From NCBI GenBank assembly GCA_013289835.1, contig JABCZG010000020.1, positions 1-64,000 on the forward strand: a stretch of DNA of 64,000 nucleotides, written 5' to 3'. The notes under the pieces were generated by a model that was not told where the DNA came from, ran no database searches, and was given only the letters and a program-made list of their open reading frames with translations. Below are positions 44,701-53,917 of the stretch, piece after piece. The position numbers and the translations under genes were made by a program. This DNA is from Acidobacteriota bacterium (GTDB lineage Bacteria; Acidobacteriota; Terriglobia; Acidiferrales; UBA7541). Position 1 is the first letter of the stretch. Each line of letters opens with the position of its first letter.

Positions 44701-44837
44701 GCTCCGGGCGAAGCAGCCGCCAATAGCAAAACGACCGCGAAAACTCGCGTCATCCGGGCCGCTAAAAATGCAAACGGCGAACAGACTCTGCTTTGAGCGG
44801 CCGTTGAGGTCATCAAGGCCGCGCCCCCCAAACTCAA
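41781..44837 (-). CDS. bamA: Outer membrane protein assembly factor BamA
   Basis: A 1018-residue Omp85 protein, larger than E. coli BamA (810). It has an N-terminal hydrophobic signal (MTRVFAVVLLLAAASPGARPQ), then about five POTRA domains (QYVIDRIDFTGNRRVRSDTLRARIFSRDGD, RIRYDGIHSVSESDILDRFKERKVG, GRIKFTGNHAFSDRKLIRAM, and RRIDFSGNTTTRDKVIRRELLIDEGQLFNKR), a 16-strand barrel with the MGGENDLRGF motif, and a C-terminal F of the signal FRFTVSRTF. Start is uncertain; TTG 44837 has GGAG 9 nt upstream. Inserts enlarge the barrel domain. Confidence 0.93.
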   Translation of the reverse strand: MSLGGAALMTSTAAQSRVCSPFAFLAARMTRVFAVVLLLAAASPGARPQDPQSTSDSNSKSRAYLFSASVDLVSGKEVLEDHSAADQQAAQQQYVIDRIDFTGNRRVRSDTLRARIFSRDGDTYNEETLRRDFQALWNTQFFEDVKLRVEDSPKRPNGKIIIFEVKERPQIRRIRYDGIHSVSESDILDRFKERKVGLSVESQFDPTKIKKAEVVLKELLGEHGRQFAKVTPQYERIASSNAVILVFKIDEGPKVKVGRIKFTGNHAFSDRKLIRAMRHDRPYAIPLYFMEISVLTKTYDREKLNEDLEVGVRGLYRDNGYFKVSVGDPVLENVDTEGYKLGIPLTGRSHGKAVNITIPIEEGDRYRMGTLKIVSADPDKALTLKVDALKNYFPLKQGDIFSTEKVRKALENYGKAYGEFGFIDFTPEPDTDVDDEKKVINMTLKFDEQKQYYVRRIDFSGNTTTRDKVIRRELLIDEGQLFNKRLWELSILRLNQLDYFDKIEADKAAELKKNPKDGTVDITLKLKEKGKQSIGLQGGVSGLAGSFIGLTYQTNNFLGLGERLTLSAQFGDLSRTLSFGFTEPYLFDRPISSGFTIFSSRYKFDQAQQEAILLQQSVSINPQFVQNYTQNSDGFTIFASRPIRKLSFARVSLTYGLTRTNITAFNAASSLLFESLQFRSLTGPSALDGIVSSTITPSISYSTIDNPVNETRGKSFFYSAALSGLGGNVDTITNVFDVKYFHPVRKRRNVVGVHFNIAETTGYAGHEVPPFSRLYMGGENDLRGFDIRSISPVTFIPEATAQQVSYPDPMAGGALRSFTVPVLSYVATLPGGDLQSYGNFEYRIPIVGPVTAGLFADVGTDGVLRRSALQLNSSGFQSLINPADGGQFPNAVKDAGLTQQLAIAPGTNFRVRASTGIEFVVQLPIIQAPFRIYYAYNVHRLHEQIIAKQPYIELTEIQSLCSQFGGGPGCLLNPVKPLESSVYNLEIAPQLTFVQNNPGRLNYFEPNTTFRFTVSRTF

Positions 44838-44925
44838 GATGTTTATCTCCCGCCGGACCCGGTGTGGGCCGGCCGTGCGTTAACCCCAACCCGGTTGGGA
44901 TCTCCCATGCGTTGTGTCAGATTCG

Positions 44926-47352
44926 CTAGTGGACGACCGGGGTTGCCTCACCGACCGGGCGGAACGACAGGCCTTCCCCTGCGACATAAATCTGGAGTGT
45001 CGCCGGCCTTTGGATTCCACCCTGAATCAGCGCCTCGGAGAGCGGGTCTTCGACGTACTTCTGCAAAGCCCTGCGTAGCGGACGAGCCCCATAACTTCGG
45101 TCCGCGCACGTTTTCTCGAGTATCCACTGTCGTGCTTCCGGCGAGAGGACGACCTGGACCTGCCGGTGAATCAGCGTGTCGTTCAGCTGGCCCACGAGCA
45201 AATCAATGATGCGAAGCAGATCTTCATCGCCGAGCGGATTGAAGATAATCACCTCGTCCAACCGGTTCAAAAACTCCGGGTTGAACACCCGCTTTACTTC
45301 GTTCATCACCATCTCTTCCATGCTCTTCTGTCCGGCTTCATCGGTCCCGGATTGGAAGCCCATGGACGTGCGCTTCTGCAAATGCCGCGCGCCAAGGTTC
45401 GAAGTCATGATGATGATGGTGTTCCGGAAATCCACGGTATTGCCGAGCCCGTCCGTCAACTGCCCGTCTTCAAACACCTGCAACAATATATTGAAGACGT
45501 CCGGATGGGCCTTCTCGATTTCATCCAGCAGGATCACCGAGTAAGGAGTCCGGCGCACGCGCTCCGTCAACTGCCCGCCTTCTTCGTAGCCCACGTACCC
45601 TGGAGGCGCCCCGATGAGTTTCGATACGGAGTGCTTCTCCATGAACTCCGACATGTCGAAACGCACCAGCGACTTCTCCGAACCAAACAGGAATTCCGCC
45701 AGCCGCCGCGCGACTTCCGTTTTGCCAACGCCTGTTGGCCCCAGGAAAAAGAAGCAGCCCACCGGACGCAGCGGCGATTTGAGGCCCGCGCGGCTTCGGC
45801 GAATGGCGCGTGCCAGCGCCGTAATGGCTTTGTCCTGGCTGATGACGCGCTTGTGCAATTCCGGCTCGATGCGCAACAGCTTCTGTTGCTCGTCTTCTTT
45901 GATGGAAGTGACACCGATGCCCGTCCAGCGCGAAACGACTTCTTCGATGTCTTCCCGCGTTACGATGCCCGTCGAGGCGTCGTCCAGCTTGTAGCGCTCG
46001 CGCAGCCCGCGCAGATTTTCCTTTTCCTTGCGCTCTTCTTCGGAATAGAAACGCGCCTTTTCGAATTCGTGATTGGCGATCGCCGTTTCCATGCGGTGCG
46101 TGATGAACTTCACGCGCTTCTGCACTTCGCCGACTTCTTCGGGAACCGTGGCTTGGCGCAGCTTCACGCGCGCCCCGGCTTCGTCAATCAGGTCAATGGC
46201 TTTGTCTGGAAGGAAACGGTCGGGAATGTAGCGATTCGAAAGATAGACGGAATAACGAAGCGCTTCATCGGTGTAGCTCACGGCGTGGAATTTCTCGTAG
46301 CGCTCGCGCACTCCGCTGATCACCTGAACGGCTTCTTCCTCATTTGGAGCCGGAACTTTCACAGCCTGGAAGCGCCGTTCCAGCGAACGATCCTTTTCCA
46401 CCGACTTGCGGTATTCCCCAGGTGTCGTTGCCCCGATGCACTGGATCTCTCCGCGTGATAGCGCCGGCTTCAAAATATTTGCCGCGTCCAGCGAACCTTC
46501 CGCCGAGCCCGCGCCCACCAGCGTGTGCAATTCATCAATAAAGATGATGGAGTTCTGGCTCTCCATCAGCTCCTTCATGATGGTCTTCAGCCGCTCTTCG
46601 AACTGCCCGCGGTATTTCGTGCCGGCGACAATCAAGGAAAGGTCGAGGGAAAGAATTCGTTTGTCCGCGAGGAACGGCGGAACATCTCCATCCGCGATGC
46701 GCTGCGCAAGGCCCTCGACTATGGCCGTCTTGCCGACGCCCGGCTCGCCGATAAGAACGGGATTATTTTTGGTGCGGCGGCACAGAATTTGAATGACGCG
46801 CTCCACTTCGCCTTCGCGTCCCACCAGCGGATCGAGCGATCCCTCCGAAGCCGCCTGCGTTAGGTCGCGGCTGAATTCCGCGAGCAATGACGTTTCCTTA
46901 GGCCGCGCCGCCGCCGTCTTCTCACCCGACGTGCGCGCCAGCTCTTCCCGCAGCGTGGACAGCCGCAGCCCGCGCTCCATCAAAATTTCCGCGCCAAAGC
47001 ACTTCTCTTCGCGGAGAATGCCGAGCAGCAAATGCTCGGTCCCCACGTGCTTGTGCCCGAGCCGCTCTGCTTCTTCCGCCGCCATATTGAGGATGCGCTT
47101 GCATTCCGCGCTCAGCGGCACTTCCACCGACGTGGAGATGCGCTCGCGGATGGTGATGCGCGCCTCGATCTCTTTGCGGATGGACTCGATCGAGCCCTGC
47201 TGCCGCAGGAAGCGGTTCGCCAGCGCCTTGTCCTCGCGCATCAAGCCGAGCAGCAAGTGCTCCGTCTCGATGTACGGGCTGCCATACTGGCTGGCTTCGT
47301 ACCTCGCAAAAAATATGACGCGTCGCGCCTTTTCCGTATAACGTTCGAACAC
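44926..47352 (-). CDS. clpC: ClpC-type AAA+ unfoldase
   Basis: GTG 47352 lies one nt after the lolD stop, giving 808 residues starting [22 protein letters not shown], as in ClpC proteins. Clp N-domain repeats at 1-145; AAA1 with Walker A GEPGVGKT (202-209); a middle domain with a UVR-like helix ([21 protein letters not shown]) near 430; AAA2 with Walker A GPTGVGKT and Walker [21 protein letters not shown]. ClpC unfolds substrates for the ClpP protease; no clpP is in the window. It is coupled to lolD and lies upstream of bamA on the same strand. Confidence 0.93.
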   Translation of the reverse strand: MFERYTEKARRVIFFARYEASQYGSPYIETEHLLLGLMREDKALANRFLRQQGSIESIRKEIEARITIRERISTSVEVPLSAECKRILNMAAEEAERLGHKHVGTEHLLLGILREEKCFGAEILMERGLRLSTLREELARTSGEKTAAARPKETSLLAEFSRDLTQAASEGSLDPLVGREGEVERVIQILCRRTKNNPVLIGEPGVGKTAIVEGLAQRIADGDVPPFLADKRILSLDLSLIVAGTKYRGQFEERLKTIMKELMESQNSIIFIDELHTLVGAGSAEGSLDAANILKPALSRGEIQCIGATTPGEYRKSVEKDRSLERRFQAVKVPAPNEEEAVQVISGVRERYEKFHAVSYTDEALRYSVYLSNRYIPDRFLPDKAIDLIDEAGARVKLRQATVPEEVGEVQKRVKFITHRMETAIANHEFEKARFYSEEERKEKENLRGLRERYKLDDASTGIVTREDIEEVVSRWTGIGVTSIKEDEQQKLLRIEPELHKRVISQDKAITALARAIRRSRAGLKSPLRPVGCFFFLGPTGVGKTEVARRLAEFLFGSEKSLVRFDMSEFMEKHSVSKLIGAPPGYVGYEEGGQLTERVRRTPYSVILLDEIEKAHPDVFNILLQVFEDGQLTDGLGNTVDFRNTIIIMTSNLGARHLQKRTSMGFQSGTDEAGQKSMEEMVMNEVKRVFNPEFLNRLDEVIIFNPLGDEDLLRIIDLLVGQLNDTLIHRQVQVVLSPEARQWILEKTCADRSYGARPLRRALQKYVEDPLSEALIQGGIQRPATLQIYVAGEGLSFRPVGEATPVVH

Positions 47353-47353
47353 G

Positions 47354-48130
47354 TTAGCTCGCTTCTCCCCCTGGGGCCCCGCTCGCGGCGGCCGTAGCCT
47401 CGCGAGTCCGCAGAACGCCATGTTCCAATCCCAGAATACGGTCGCACCGCGCAGCGAGCGCCAAATTGTGCGTCGCGATCAGCGACGTCAATTTGTGCGT
47501 GCGGTGCAGCCGCTCCAGCAACTCGAACACGGCCCAAGCATTCTGCTCGTCCAAATCTCCGGTAGGTTCATCTGCCAGCAGCACGCTCGGCCCAGTGACG
47601 AGCGCCCGGGCAATCGCTACGCGCTGCTGTTCCCCTCCGGAGAGTTCCCCTGCGCGGTGATCGACTCGATTTTCCAAGCCCACCTCCGCCAGCCACTTCC
47701 GCGCCATCCCCAGCGCAGAAGTAAAATCGTCGCCGCGCAACAGCAGCGGCATGGCTACGTTTTCCGTAGCCGTAAAATCTGGCAGCAACTGGTGGCGTTG
47801 CCACAAAAATCCCACGGCACGATTCCGGAATTCCGCCAGCGCCCGTTCGTTAATCGATTCAATGGCTTTCGTTGCGAAGTATACTGTACCGCTCGTCGGC
47901 GTGTCTAGCGCAGCCAGCAAATGTAAGAGAGTACTTTTGCCCGCTCCCGATGGCGCCACGATCGCCACCATCTCTCCCTGCCGCAAAACCAGATTGGCGT
48001 CCACCAAAACCGACAGAAGTTTCTCGCCGCTGCCGTACGTTTTCTTCAGCCCGCGCGTTTCCAGCACGACATTCGCGGTAGGCAAATCGCCTGCGGCAAT
48101 GTGCTTCGCGTCTTGGGCTTGGGGCGTCAT
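47354..48130 (-). CDS. lolD: LolD-type ABC transporter ATPase
   Basis: A 258-residue ATPase of the LolD/MacB class that, with LolCE, extracts lipoproteins from the inner membrane. Walker A is APSGAGKS, signature [15 protein letters not shown], Walker B VLLADEPTGDLDEQN; EMVAIV and the GLENRVDHRAGELSGGEQQ arrangement fit this class. The first residue of the family's Walker A (G) is replaced by A. It is separated from the permease gene by 352 nt but same strand, and overlaps by nearly touching clpC. Both functions are inferred from homology. Confidence 0.85.
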   Translation of the reverse strand: MTPQAQDAKHIAAGDLPTANVVLETRGLKKTYGSGEKLLSVLVDANLVLRQGEMVAIVAPSGAGKSTLLHLLAALDTPTSGTVYFATKAIESINERALAEFRNRAVGFLWQRHQLLPDFTATENVAMPLLLRGDDFTSALGMARKWLAEVGLENRVDHRAGELSGGEQQRVAIARALVTGPSVLLADEPTGDLDEQNAWAVFELLERLHRTHKLTSLIATHNLALAARCDRILGLEHGVLRTREATAAASGAPGGEAS

Positions 48131-48482
48131 TCCGTTCTTCTGTTTCTCCTCGAAATTGTCTTGCCTGTTCCTCGTCCTCTACTCTGCTTAGATGCCAGTC
48201 TGCCCCTCCCTGTGTCTTTGCTCACCTCAACGGCCGTGGCTCAGGGGAAGCAAACTGTTTCCCATTTTTGCCCGTCCGCTCTCCTGCCGAAAAGAGGGCA
48301 ATTCTTGGCGGACTTCCATCTCTCATAATCTTTCTATTTTCAATAACTTGCAGTGGTTCCTTGCCATACCGGGGATTCCGCTTCTCTTGCCGGCGCAATC
48401 CACTCACCCTTCCCCCGGAGTAGGAGCAAACGGCGCACCATTCTGTCCCTAGAATGATTGATTCTGCACTCGGGCCTATTTC
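48131..48482. other. Intergenic stretch between lolD and the permease gene
   Basis: No gene is supported in these 352 nt. They contain pyrimidine-rich words (CCTCCCTGTGTCTTTGCTC) related to the CTCTGTG repeats seen elsewhere. A promoter for lolD is expected here, but I found no convincing -35/-10 pair. Confidence 0.5.
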
Positions 48483-49709
48483 CTACTCATACCTCAGAAT
48501 CTCCACCGGCAGCAGCCGCGACGCCGCCCGCGCCGGCAGGATCGTCGCGCCAACCGAAATCAGCATCGCCACTACCGTAATCCACACTCCATCCATCACG
48601 CTCGGGTGAAACGGCACGTACGGCACCGCATATACCTGCGGGTCCAGCGGAATCAAATGGTAATTTCCCGCCACAACCGCGAACGCATATCCCACGACGA
48701 GTCCCGCCAACGTCCCCGTCGCCCCAATCGCGATTCCTTGCCACAAAAAAATCGTGCGAATCTGTTCCCGCCGCGCGCCCATGGACACCAGCACGGCAAT
48801 GTCCCGCGCCTTGTCCGTCACCGTCATCGAAAGCACCACCAAAATGTTGAGCCCAGCCACAAACGTAATCAGCCCAATGAAAATCGCCGTCACCAGTTTC
48901 TCCAACCGCAGTGCACGAAATAGCGCGCGGTTCTCTTCCATCCAGGTCGCCGCGGAAAATCCCGGTCCCGACGATCGCTGCACCTCGTCTGCAATCACCC
49001 CCGCGCGCTCCGGCTGCTTCAACCGGAATTCCAGCACGTTCACGACGTCACCCGCCCCCGAAAGTCCCTGCGCCGCCGCCAGCGTCATGAAGCACCAATT
49101 TTCGTCGTAATCGTAGAACCCTGAATCGAACACGCCCGCCACGCGAAATCTCCGCGTCCGCGGCATCAATCCAAACGGCGTCAGCCGCCCCTGCGGACTC
49201 GTCAGCGTCACATAGTCCCCCGGCGAAAGTTTCCATTCGTCCGCCAGTTGCTTCCCCACCAGCAGCGCATCAATGCCGTCGGCGTCCGCCGAAAAATCCA
49301 GCCGCCCCTCGACAATCCGCTGCAACGCTTCGTCGCTGGCCCGCTCGCGCTCCGGGTCAACCCCCTTCGTCACTACTCCGCGCGCCTGCCCCGCGAACGA
49401 CATCAACACCGTCTGATACACCGCCGGCGTCACCGACTTCACTCCCGCCGTCGCCGCCAGCTTTTTCGCCAGCTCCTCATAGTTGCTGATCCCGCTCGAC
49501 CCCGGCCGGGTCAGCGAAATATGCGCCGTCACTCCCAGCAGCCGTTCCTGCAGCGTCTCGCGAAATCCCGTGTTCATGGAAAGCGCGATCACCAGCGTGG
49601 CCACGCCGGCCGCCACGCCCACCACGGAGAACAGCGTCACCAGCCGCAGCACTGCCGGCCGGTAAGGCGATCGCAGGTACCGCCGCGCCACAAACCATTC
49701 GAATCTCAT
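48483..49709 (-). CDS. LolC/LolE-family lipoprotein-releasing permease
   Basis: A 408-residue FtsX-type permease. MRFEWFVARRYLRSPYRPAVLRLVTLFSVVGVAAGVATLVIALSMNTGF is typical of LolC/E N-termini, then a periplasmic domain with TRPGSSGISNYEELAKKLAA, and three C-terminal helices with VTDKARDIAVLVSMGARREQIRTIFLWQGIAIG as the coupling region. A single LolC/E-type gene here would form a homodimer with LolD (LolF/LolF-like). It starts 18 nt after the lysS stop, so it is likely in the lysS transcript. Confidence 0.88.
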   Translation of the reverse strand: MRFEWFVARRYLRSPYRPAVLRLVTLFSVVGVAAGVATLVIALSMNTGFRETLQERLLGVTAHISLTRPGSSGISNYEELAKKLAATAGVKSVTPAVYQTVLMSFAGQARGVVTKGVDPERERASDEALQRIVEGRLDFSADADGIDALLVGKQLADEWKLSPGDYVTLTSPQGRLTPFGLMPRTRRFRVAGVFDSGFYDYDENWCFMTLAAAQGLSGAGDVVNVLEFRLKQPERAGVIADEVQRSSGPGFSAATWMEENRALFRALRLEKLVTAIFIGLITFVAGLNILVVLSMTVTDKARDIAVLVSMGARREQIRTIFLWQGIAIGATGTLAGLVVGYAFAVVAGNYHLIPLDPQVYAVPYVPFHPSVMDGVWITVVAMLISVGATILPARAASRLLPVEILRYE

Positions 49710-49727
49710 CGTAGTGGGAAGAATACG

Positions 49728-51341
49728 TTACGCGCCGTGCGCTTCGGTAGTGGAAGATGATTCCCCGCCCGCTTCGGGCCGCAGCAGTGGAAATAGAATC
49801 ACGTCGCGGATCGAAGCCGAATCCGTCAGCAGCATCGTCAGCCGGTCGATCCCGATGCCTTCGCCCGCTGTCGGCGGCATGCCGTGGCAAAGCGCGCGAA
49901 TGTAGTCCACGTCGAGCTGCTTCGGCACTTCCTCGCCGCCCTGCGCAATCTGCGCCAGGAAGCGCCGCTCCTGCTCGCCCGGATCGTTCAGTTCCGAAAA
50001 TCCATTCGCCACTTCCATCCCCGCCACATAAATTTCGAATCGCTCCGTCAGCGAAGGATCCTCCGGCTTCTGCTTCGAGAGCGGCGAAATCTCGGTCGGA
50101 AAATCGTACAAAATCGTCGGCTGCACCAGCTTGTCTTCCGCCATCGTTTCAAACAGCAGCCCCGTCCACTCGCCATCCGCCAGCGTGCCCTTCGCCGCCG
50201 CGTACGGCGCGCCCGTTCGCTTCGCCCAAGCGTTATAGCGATTCGTCGCTTCCTGCGCGCCACCGGGCCGCGCCAGTTCAGCCAGCGCCGGCGCTTCCCC
50301 CGCATCCGCCGGCCAATACTTCACGATGGCTTCCCGCATCGTCAGCCGCTGCATGTTCGAAAAATCCAGCTCCGTCTCGCCGTACTTCACCGTCGTCGAC
50401 CCGGTAATATTCTTCGCCACCAACGCAAACAGCTGCTCGTTCATATCCATCAAATCGCGATAATTGCTGTACGCCTCATAAAACTCCAGCATCGTGAATT
50501 CCGGATTGTGCTGCGTGGAAATCCCCTCATTGCGAAAATTCCGGTTGATCTCGTACACGCGGTCGAATCCTCCGACCGTCAGCCTCTTCAAATAAAGTTC
50601 CGGCGCAATCCTCAAGTACAAAGTAATGTCCAGCGTGTTGTGATGCGTGGTGAACGGCCGCGCCGTGGCCCCTCCCGCGATCGGGTGCATCATCGGCGTT
50701 TCCACTTCGATGTAGCCCCGCGCGTCAAAAAACCGCCGCAGCTCCTGAACGATCCGCGCGCGCGTCACAAACACCTCGCGCGCCTTTTCATTCGCGATCA
50801 AGTCCAAGTATCGCTGGCGGTACCGCAGCTCCACGTCCGTAAGTCCGTGCCATTTTTCCGGCAGCGGCAGCAGCGCTTTCGAAAGAAAGAACAGCTCCTC
50901 CACCCAGATCGAAAGCTCATTGGTCTTCGTCCGAAACAGGTGCCCGCGCACGCCAATCGAATCGCCCAGGTCCAGCAAATGAAAAAGTTGAAATGCCTTT
51001 TCGCCGACCACATCCTTTCGCACATAAATCTGAATCCGCTTCCCCGACCCTTGCAGGTGCGCAAACCCCGCCTTCCCCATCAACCGGTACGAAACGATGC
51101 GCCCCGCCACGCGCACTTCGCGCTTGTTCGCTTCCAACTCCGCGCCCGTTGTCTGCCCGTACTGCTCCACCAGCGCCGCGGCCGTCTCCGTCCAGCGAAA
51201 CTCCCGCGGGTACGCCTCGTACCCCAGCGCCTGGATCTGCTCGAGTTTCTTCTGGCGCTGCTCAAACTGGTCGCGCGGCTCAAATTGCAACGGAAAATTC
51301 CTTTCAGAAGTGATGGCTTTCGAGTATAGCGGCGCGCGCAT
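49728..51341 (-). CDS. lysS: Lysyl-tRNA synthetase (class II)
   Basis: A 537-residue aminoacyl-tRNA synthetase. The N-terminal OB-fold (VRVAGRIVSYRLMGKAGFAHLQG) binds the tRNA anticodon; motif 1 is VETPMMHPIAGGATARPF, motif 2 contains YEINRNFRNEGIS, and motif 3 is AGEGIGIDRLTMLLTD. Characteristic KR-rich start (RDQFEQRQKKLEQIQALGYEAYP). Length and motifs agree with bacterial LysRS-II. It has about 20 extra residues before the usual start if the first ATG is used; an alternative later start cannot be excluded. It heads a run of genes continuing with the lolC-type permease. Confidence 0.95.
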   Translation of the reverse strand: MRAPLYSKAITSERNFPLQFEPRDQFEQRQKKLEQIQALGYEAYPREFRWTETAAALVEQYGQTTGAELEANKREVRVAGRIVSYRLMGKAGFAHLQGSGKRIQIYVRKDVVGEKAFQLFHLLDLGDSIGVRGHLFRTKTNELSIWVEELFFLSKALLPLPEKWHGLTDVELRYRQRYLDLIANEKAREVFVTRARIVQELRRFFDARGYIEVETPMMHPIAGGATARPFTTHHNTLDITLYLRIAPELYLKRLTVGGFDRVYEINRNFRNEGISTQHNPEFTMLEFYEAYSNYRDLMDMNEQLFALVAKNITGSTTVKYGETELDFSNMQRLTMREAIVKYWPADAGEAPALAELARPGGAQEATNRYNAWAKRTGAPYAAAKGTLADGEWTGLLFETMAEDKLVQPTILYDFPTEISPLSKQKPEDPSLTERFEIYVAGMEVANGFSELNDPGEQERRFLAQIAQGGEEVPKQLDVDYIRALCHGMPPTAGEGIGIDRLTMLLTDSASIRDVILFPLLRPEAGGESSSTTEAHGA

Positions 51342-51421
51342 CGCTTGAGCAAGGAATCACACCCCTCGCAAACCACATAGCGGTGGCCTGCCGTTCGGAT
51401 TAAGTCTTTAAGGAAGGATAA

Positions 51422-52048
51422 CTACTTCGCGAATAAGATGCCGCCGCTCGCGATTACCGTGTGTTGGACTCCGGACTGTAGCGGCACATTGAGTTCCGGA
51501 TTCCCCGAAACGAAGTCACGCACTTGTCCAAACAAGTTGATGGCCCAGGTCGACTTTCTCGCTCTCCAAAGACTGAAGTCCAGCCCCGCGCCGTAGTCAA
51601 GTGCCGCTCCATTCTTCACGTGCACGCTGTACTTTTGCCCGTTGGTCAGCACCTGGCTCTGCAGAAACAGATCGTATCCGCCGCCCACGACGACCCACGG
51701 ACGCAATCGCGCGAATGGCAGGAACTCCAAGCGAAATCCCGGCGTGAAATACAGCGCTGAATAATTTCGCGGAACCGCGACCGCAACCGATTGCACCATA
51801 CGCGGCGGCACAACAGTGAGTTCGGCCTCGATGCTGGGCTCGAAAAACCGCGAATGCCACAGCGCGTGGTCGTAGTGCAGACCAGCCGCGTACGCTCCCG
51901 AGATCTGTACTGTTTCTCCGGGCGAGCCCTGGACGGCGCGGCTTTGCGCAAGACTCCCGCCAAAGAAAATGCCGAATTCCTGCTCCTGCGCGCGAGCTGG
52001 GGCCACAAGCAGCACAAACGCCAGGCCAAGAAAGCAAGCGGCGCGCAT
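51422..52048 (-). CDS. Small outer-membrane beta-barrel protein
   Basis: A 208-residue exported protein: signal peptide (MRAACFLGLAFVLLVAPARAQ) and an eight-strand OMP_b-brl-like pattern of alternating aromatic residues (HYDHALWHSRFFEPSIEAELTVV, YFTPGFRLEFLPFARLRPWVVVGGGYDLFLQS, LDYGAGLDFSL). The last residues GGILFAK lack the usual terminal F, so assembly by BamA is less certain. The family contains OmpA-like porins of unknown specificity. Coexpression with the following small gene 4 nt away is likely, since that gene (52472) precedes it on the minus strand. Confidence 0.78.
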   Translation of the reverse strand: MRAACFLGLAFVLLVAPARAQEQEFGIFFGGSLAQSRAVQGSPGETVQISGAYAAGLHYDHALWHSRFFEPSIEAELTVVPPRMVQSVAVAVPRNYSALYFTPGFRLEFLPFARLRPWVVVGGGYDLFLQSQVLTNGQKYSVHVKNGAALDYGAGLDFSLWRARKSTWAINLFGQVRDFVSGNPELNVPLQSGVQHTVIASGGILFAK

Positions 52049-52052
52049 CTGG

Positions 52053-52472
52053 CTAGTTCGAGCTTGCCGCTTGCGTCGGAGCGTCTTGCCGCGGCGTCAT
52101 CGATACCACCACGTACTCCCGCTCTTTTCCATCCGATTCCGGAACGCGCAGGAAAAACTTGTCCTTCTGAATCCGGAATTGTGCCGTCTCTCCGATCGGC
52201 AACAGCGCGGGATGCTTGTCATCCTTGGGGCGAATGCGATACGTCAGTTTATCGGTTTGCAGGACGTACTCTTGGCACAAAACCTCTTGGGTCTTTTTGT
52301 TTTGCGAATCCGTGCCAAGTAGCTCGCCCGTGATGGACTTCGAGTCCTTCGCCTGCACCCCGCACGAAGCCGAATCCATGCGAAGTATGGTGCCCTTTTG
52401 GTAGTCGTGTTCCTTCGCCGCGCAAACGCTGGCAAGGACCAGACAAACAGCTAGCATGCGTGCCTTGATCAT
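52053..52472 (-). CDS. Small exported protein of unknown function
   Basis: ATG 52472 follows GAGGAGG at 52480-52486. The 139-residue protein has an N-terminal signal (MIKARMLAVCLVLASVCAAKEHDY) and a predicted beta-rich body with two to three cysteines (SASCGVQ, VLCQEYVLQTDKLTYRIRPKDDK), ending in a PTQAASSN tail. I do not recognise the family. It begins just upstream of the beta-barrel gene on the same strand and overlaps no other feature, so the two are probably coexpressed. Confidence 0.7.
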   Translation of the reverse strand: MIKARMLAVCLVLASVCAAKEHDYQKGTILRMDSASCGVQAKDSKSITGELLGTDSQNKKTQEVLCQEYVLQTDKLTYRIRPKDDKHPALLPIGETAQFRIQKDKFFLRVPESDGKEREYVVVSMTPRQDAPTQAASSN

Positions 52473-52631
52473 CCCCGTGACCCTCCTCAATTCATAAGAA
52501 AAAGGCAGACATCTTCCAACCTAGGCCACGAGAGCGCAGCTAGGAATAGAACTCAGGTACTTTGTGCTCTTTTTCTAACGCTTAAAGGTGAGGTAGATTT
52601 GGGCTCGACTCGCCAACCGCGGGAGGCTCAC

Positions 52632-52693
52632 TCAGTTCCAAACCTTAAACCGCGGCCACACTTCCGCCAGCAGCTTCTTCAGCTCCGTGCCAA
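52632..52693 (-). pseudogene. Relic of the 3' end of a GT39-like glycosyltransferase
   Basis: This segment translates on the minus strand to [18 protein letters not shown] then TGA, matching the end of the glycosyltransferase at 53918-55525 ([17 protein letters not shown]) at about 14 of 18 positions, including the last ten residues. The similarity stops at both ends within ~60 bp. It is best explained as the remnant of a second copy, removed or replaced so that the alcohol dehydrogenase gene now lies between relic and intact copy. The 52491-52715 gap holds nothing else. Confidence 0.8.
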
Positions 52694-52715
52694 GAGACTG
52701 CCCATGTAAACTCGC

Positions 52716-53789
52716 CTAGCTCGCCAGCCGTTCCAATGCCGGCATCGCACGCTTTTCCTCCCGGATTCCCAGCACCACGCGCCCATTGACCTGCCCCTTC
52801 TTGAGCCGGCTGAACACGTCATTGATGGATTCCATCGGCACGGTCTCAATCGTCGCCTTCACTTTGCCGTCCGCGGCAAACGCAAGCGACTCCTCCAGAT
52901 CCAACCGAGTTCCCACAATGGATCCCCGAATCGTGTAACCATTCAGAACCACGTCGAAAATCGAAACCGGAAACTCCCCCGGTGGCAGACCATTCAGCAC
53001 GCAAGTCCCGCCGCGGCGAAGCATCCCGACCGCTTGCTTGAACGCGATCGGAGAAACCGCCGTCACCAGCGCTCCATGCGCTCCGCCGATCTGTTTTTGG
53101 ATTTCCTTCACAGGGTCTTGTGTCTTTGCATCAATCGTGACTTCCGCTCCGAGCTTCCGCGCCAGCGCCATCTTTTCTGGCCCCAGATCCACCGCCGCGA
53201 CGTGCAGTCCCATGGCCTTCGCATACTGGACGGCCACGTGGCCCAGGCCGCCTACTCCGGAGATCACCACCCATTCGCCCGGCCGCGCCTGCGTCATTTT
53301 CAATCCTTTATACGTGGTGACGCCCGCGCACAAGATTGGAGCCGCATCCACAAAGGAAAGGCTCTTGGGAATTCGTCCCAGGTAATCCGCTTGCCCCAGC
53401 GCGTACTGCGCGAAACTTCCGTTCACCGAGTAACCGGAGTTTTGCTGCTCCGGACAGAGCGTTTCCCAACCCGCAAGACAGTAATCGCAATGCCCGCACG
53501 CGCTGTGCAGCCACGCGATTCCCACGCGGTCGCCTTCCTTCAAGTGCGTAACGCCCGGCCCGAGCGCCGCGACGATTCCTGCTCCTTCGTGGCCTGGGAT
53601 CAGTGGCATGATCGGCTTGACGGGCCAATCCCCGTCCACCGCGTGTAGATCCGTATGACATACGCCGGTGGCAAATACTTCTACCAGTGCCTGCCCTGGC
53701 CCAGGCGTTGGGATGGGAACTTCTCGCACCACCAACGGCTCCCCAAATTTTTCAACTACGGCTGCCTTCATGGTTTTTGTGTTTGGCAC
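52716..53789 (-). CDS. Zinc-dependent alcohol dehydrogenase (AdhP/ADH1 type)
   Basis: From GTG 53789 (GGAGAG 5 nt upstream) the product is 357 residues. It contains the catalytic zinc ligands C in GVCHTD and H in [13 protein letters not shown], four structural-zinc cysteines (CGHCDYC then C in [12 protein letters not shown]), and the NAD-binding [17 protein letters not shown]. This is the class III-like medium-chain ADH that interconverts primary alcohols and aldehydes. It lies on the same strand downstream of the glycosyltransferase, 128 nt away, with no strong promoter identified. Confidence 0.93.
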   Translation of the reverse strand: MPNTKTMKAAVVEKFGEPLVVREVPIPTPGPGQALVEVFATGVCHTDLHAVDGDWPVKPIMPLIPGHEGAGIVAALGPGVTHLKEGDRVGIAWLHSACGHCDYCLAGWETLCPEQQNSGYSVNGSFAQYALGQADYLGRIPKSLSFVDAAPILCAGVTTYKGLKMTQARPGEWVVISGVGGLGHVAVQYAKAMGLHVAAVDLGPEKMALARKLGAEVTIDAKTQDPVKEIQKQIGGAHGALVTAVSPIAFKQAVGMLRRGGTCVLNGLPPGEFPVSIFDVVLNGYTIRGSIVGTRLDLEESLAFAADGKVKATIETVPMESINDVFSRLKKGQVNGRVVLGIREEKRAMPALERLAS

Positions 53790-53917
53790 TTTAGCTCTCC
53801 TTTTCGCCCGAACTGTCACAACTCTAGCTCCGACGCAAAGAGCGTTCTGTACCATTGGACACACTTGGCTGTAACGCGGCTCACCGAGGAACGAAGTGAA
53901 CCCACTCCAGGCAGGGT

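Noticed and set aside
47354..48130. LolD as the ATPase partner of the iron permeases
   Set aside because: It lies 30 kb away next to a LolC/E-type permease and the iron operon has its own ATPase.
49884..51329. A 481-codon plus-strand frame opposite lysS
   Set aside because: Arg/Pro/Leu-rich shadow frame; LysS motifs on the other strand are complete.
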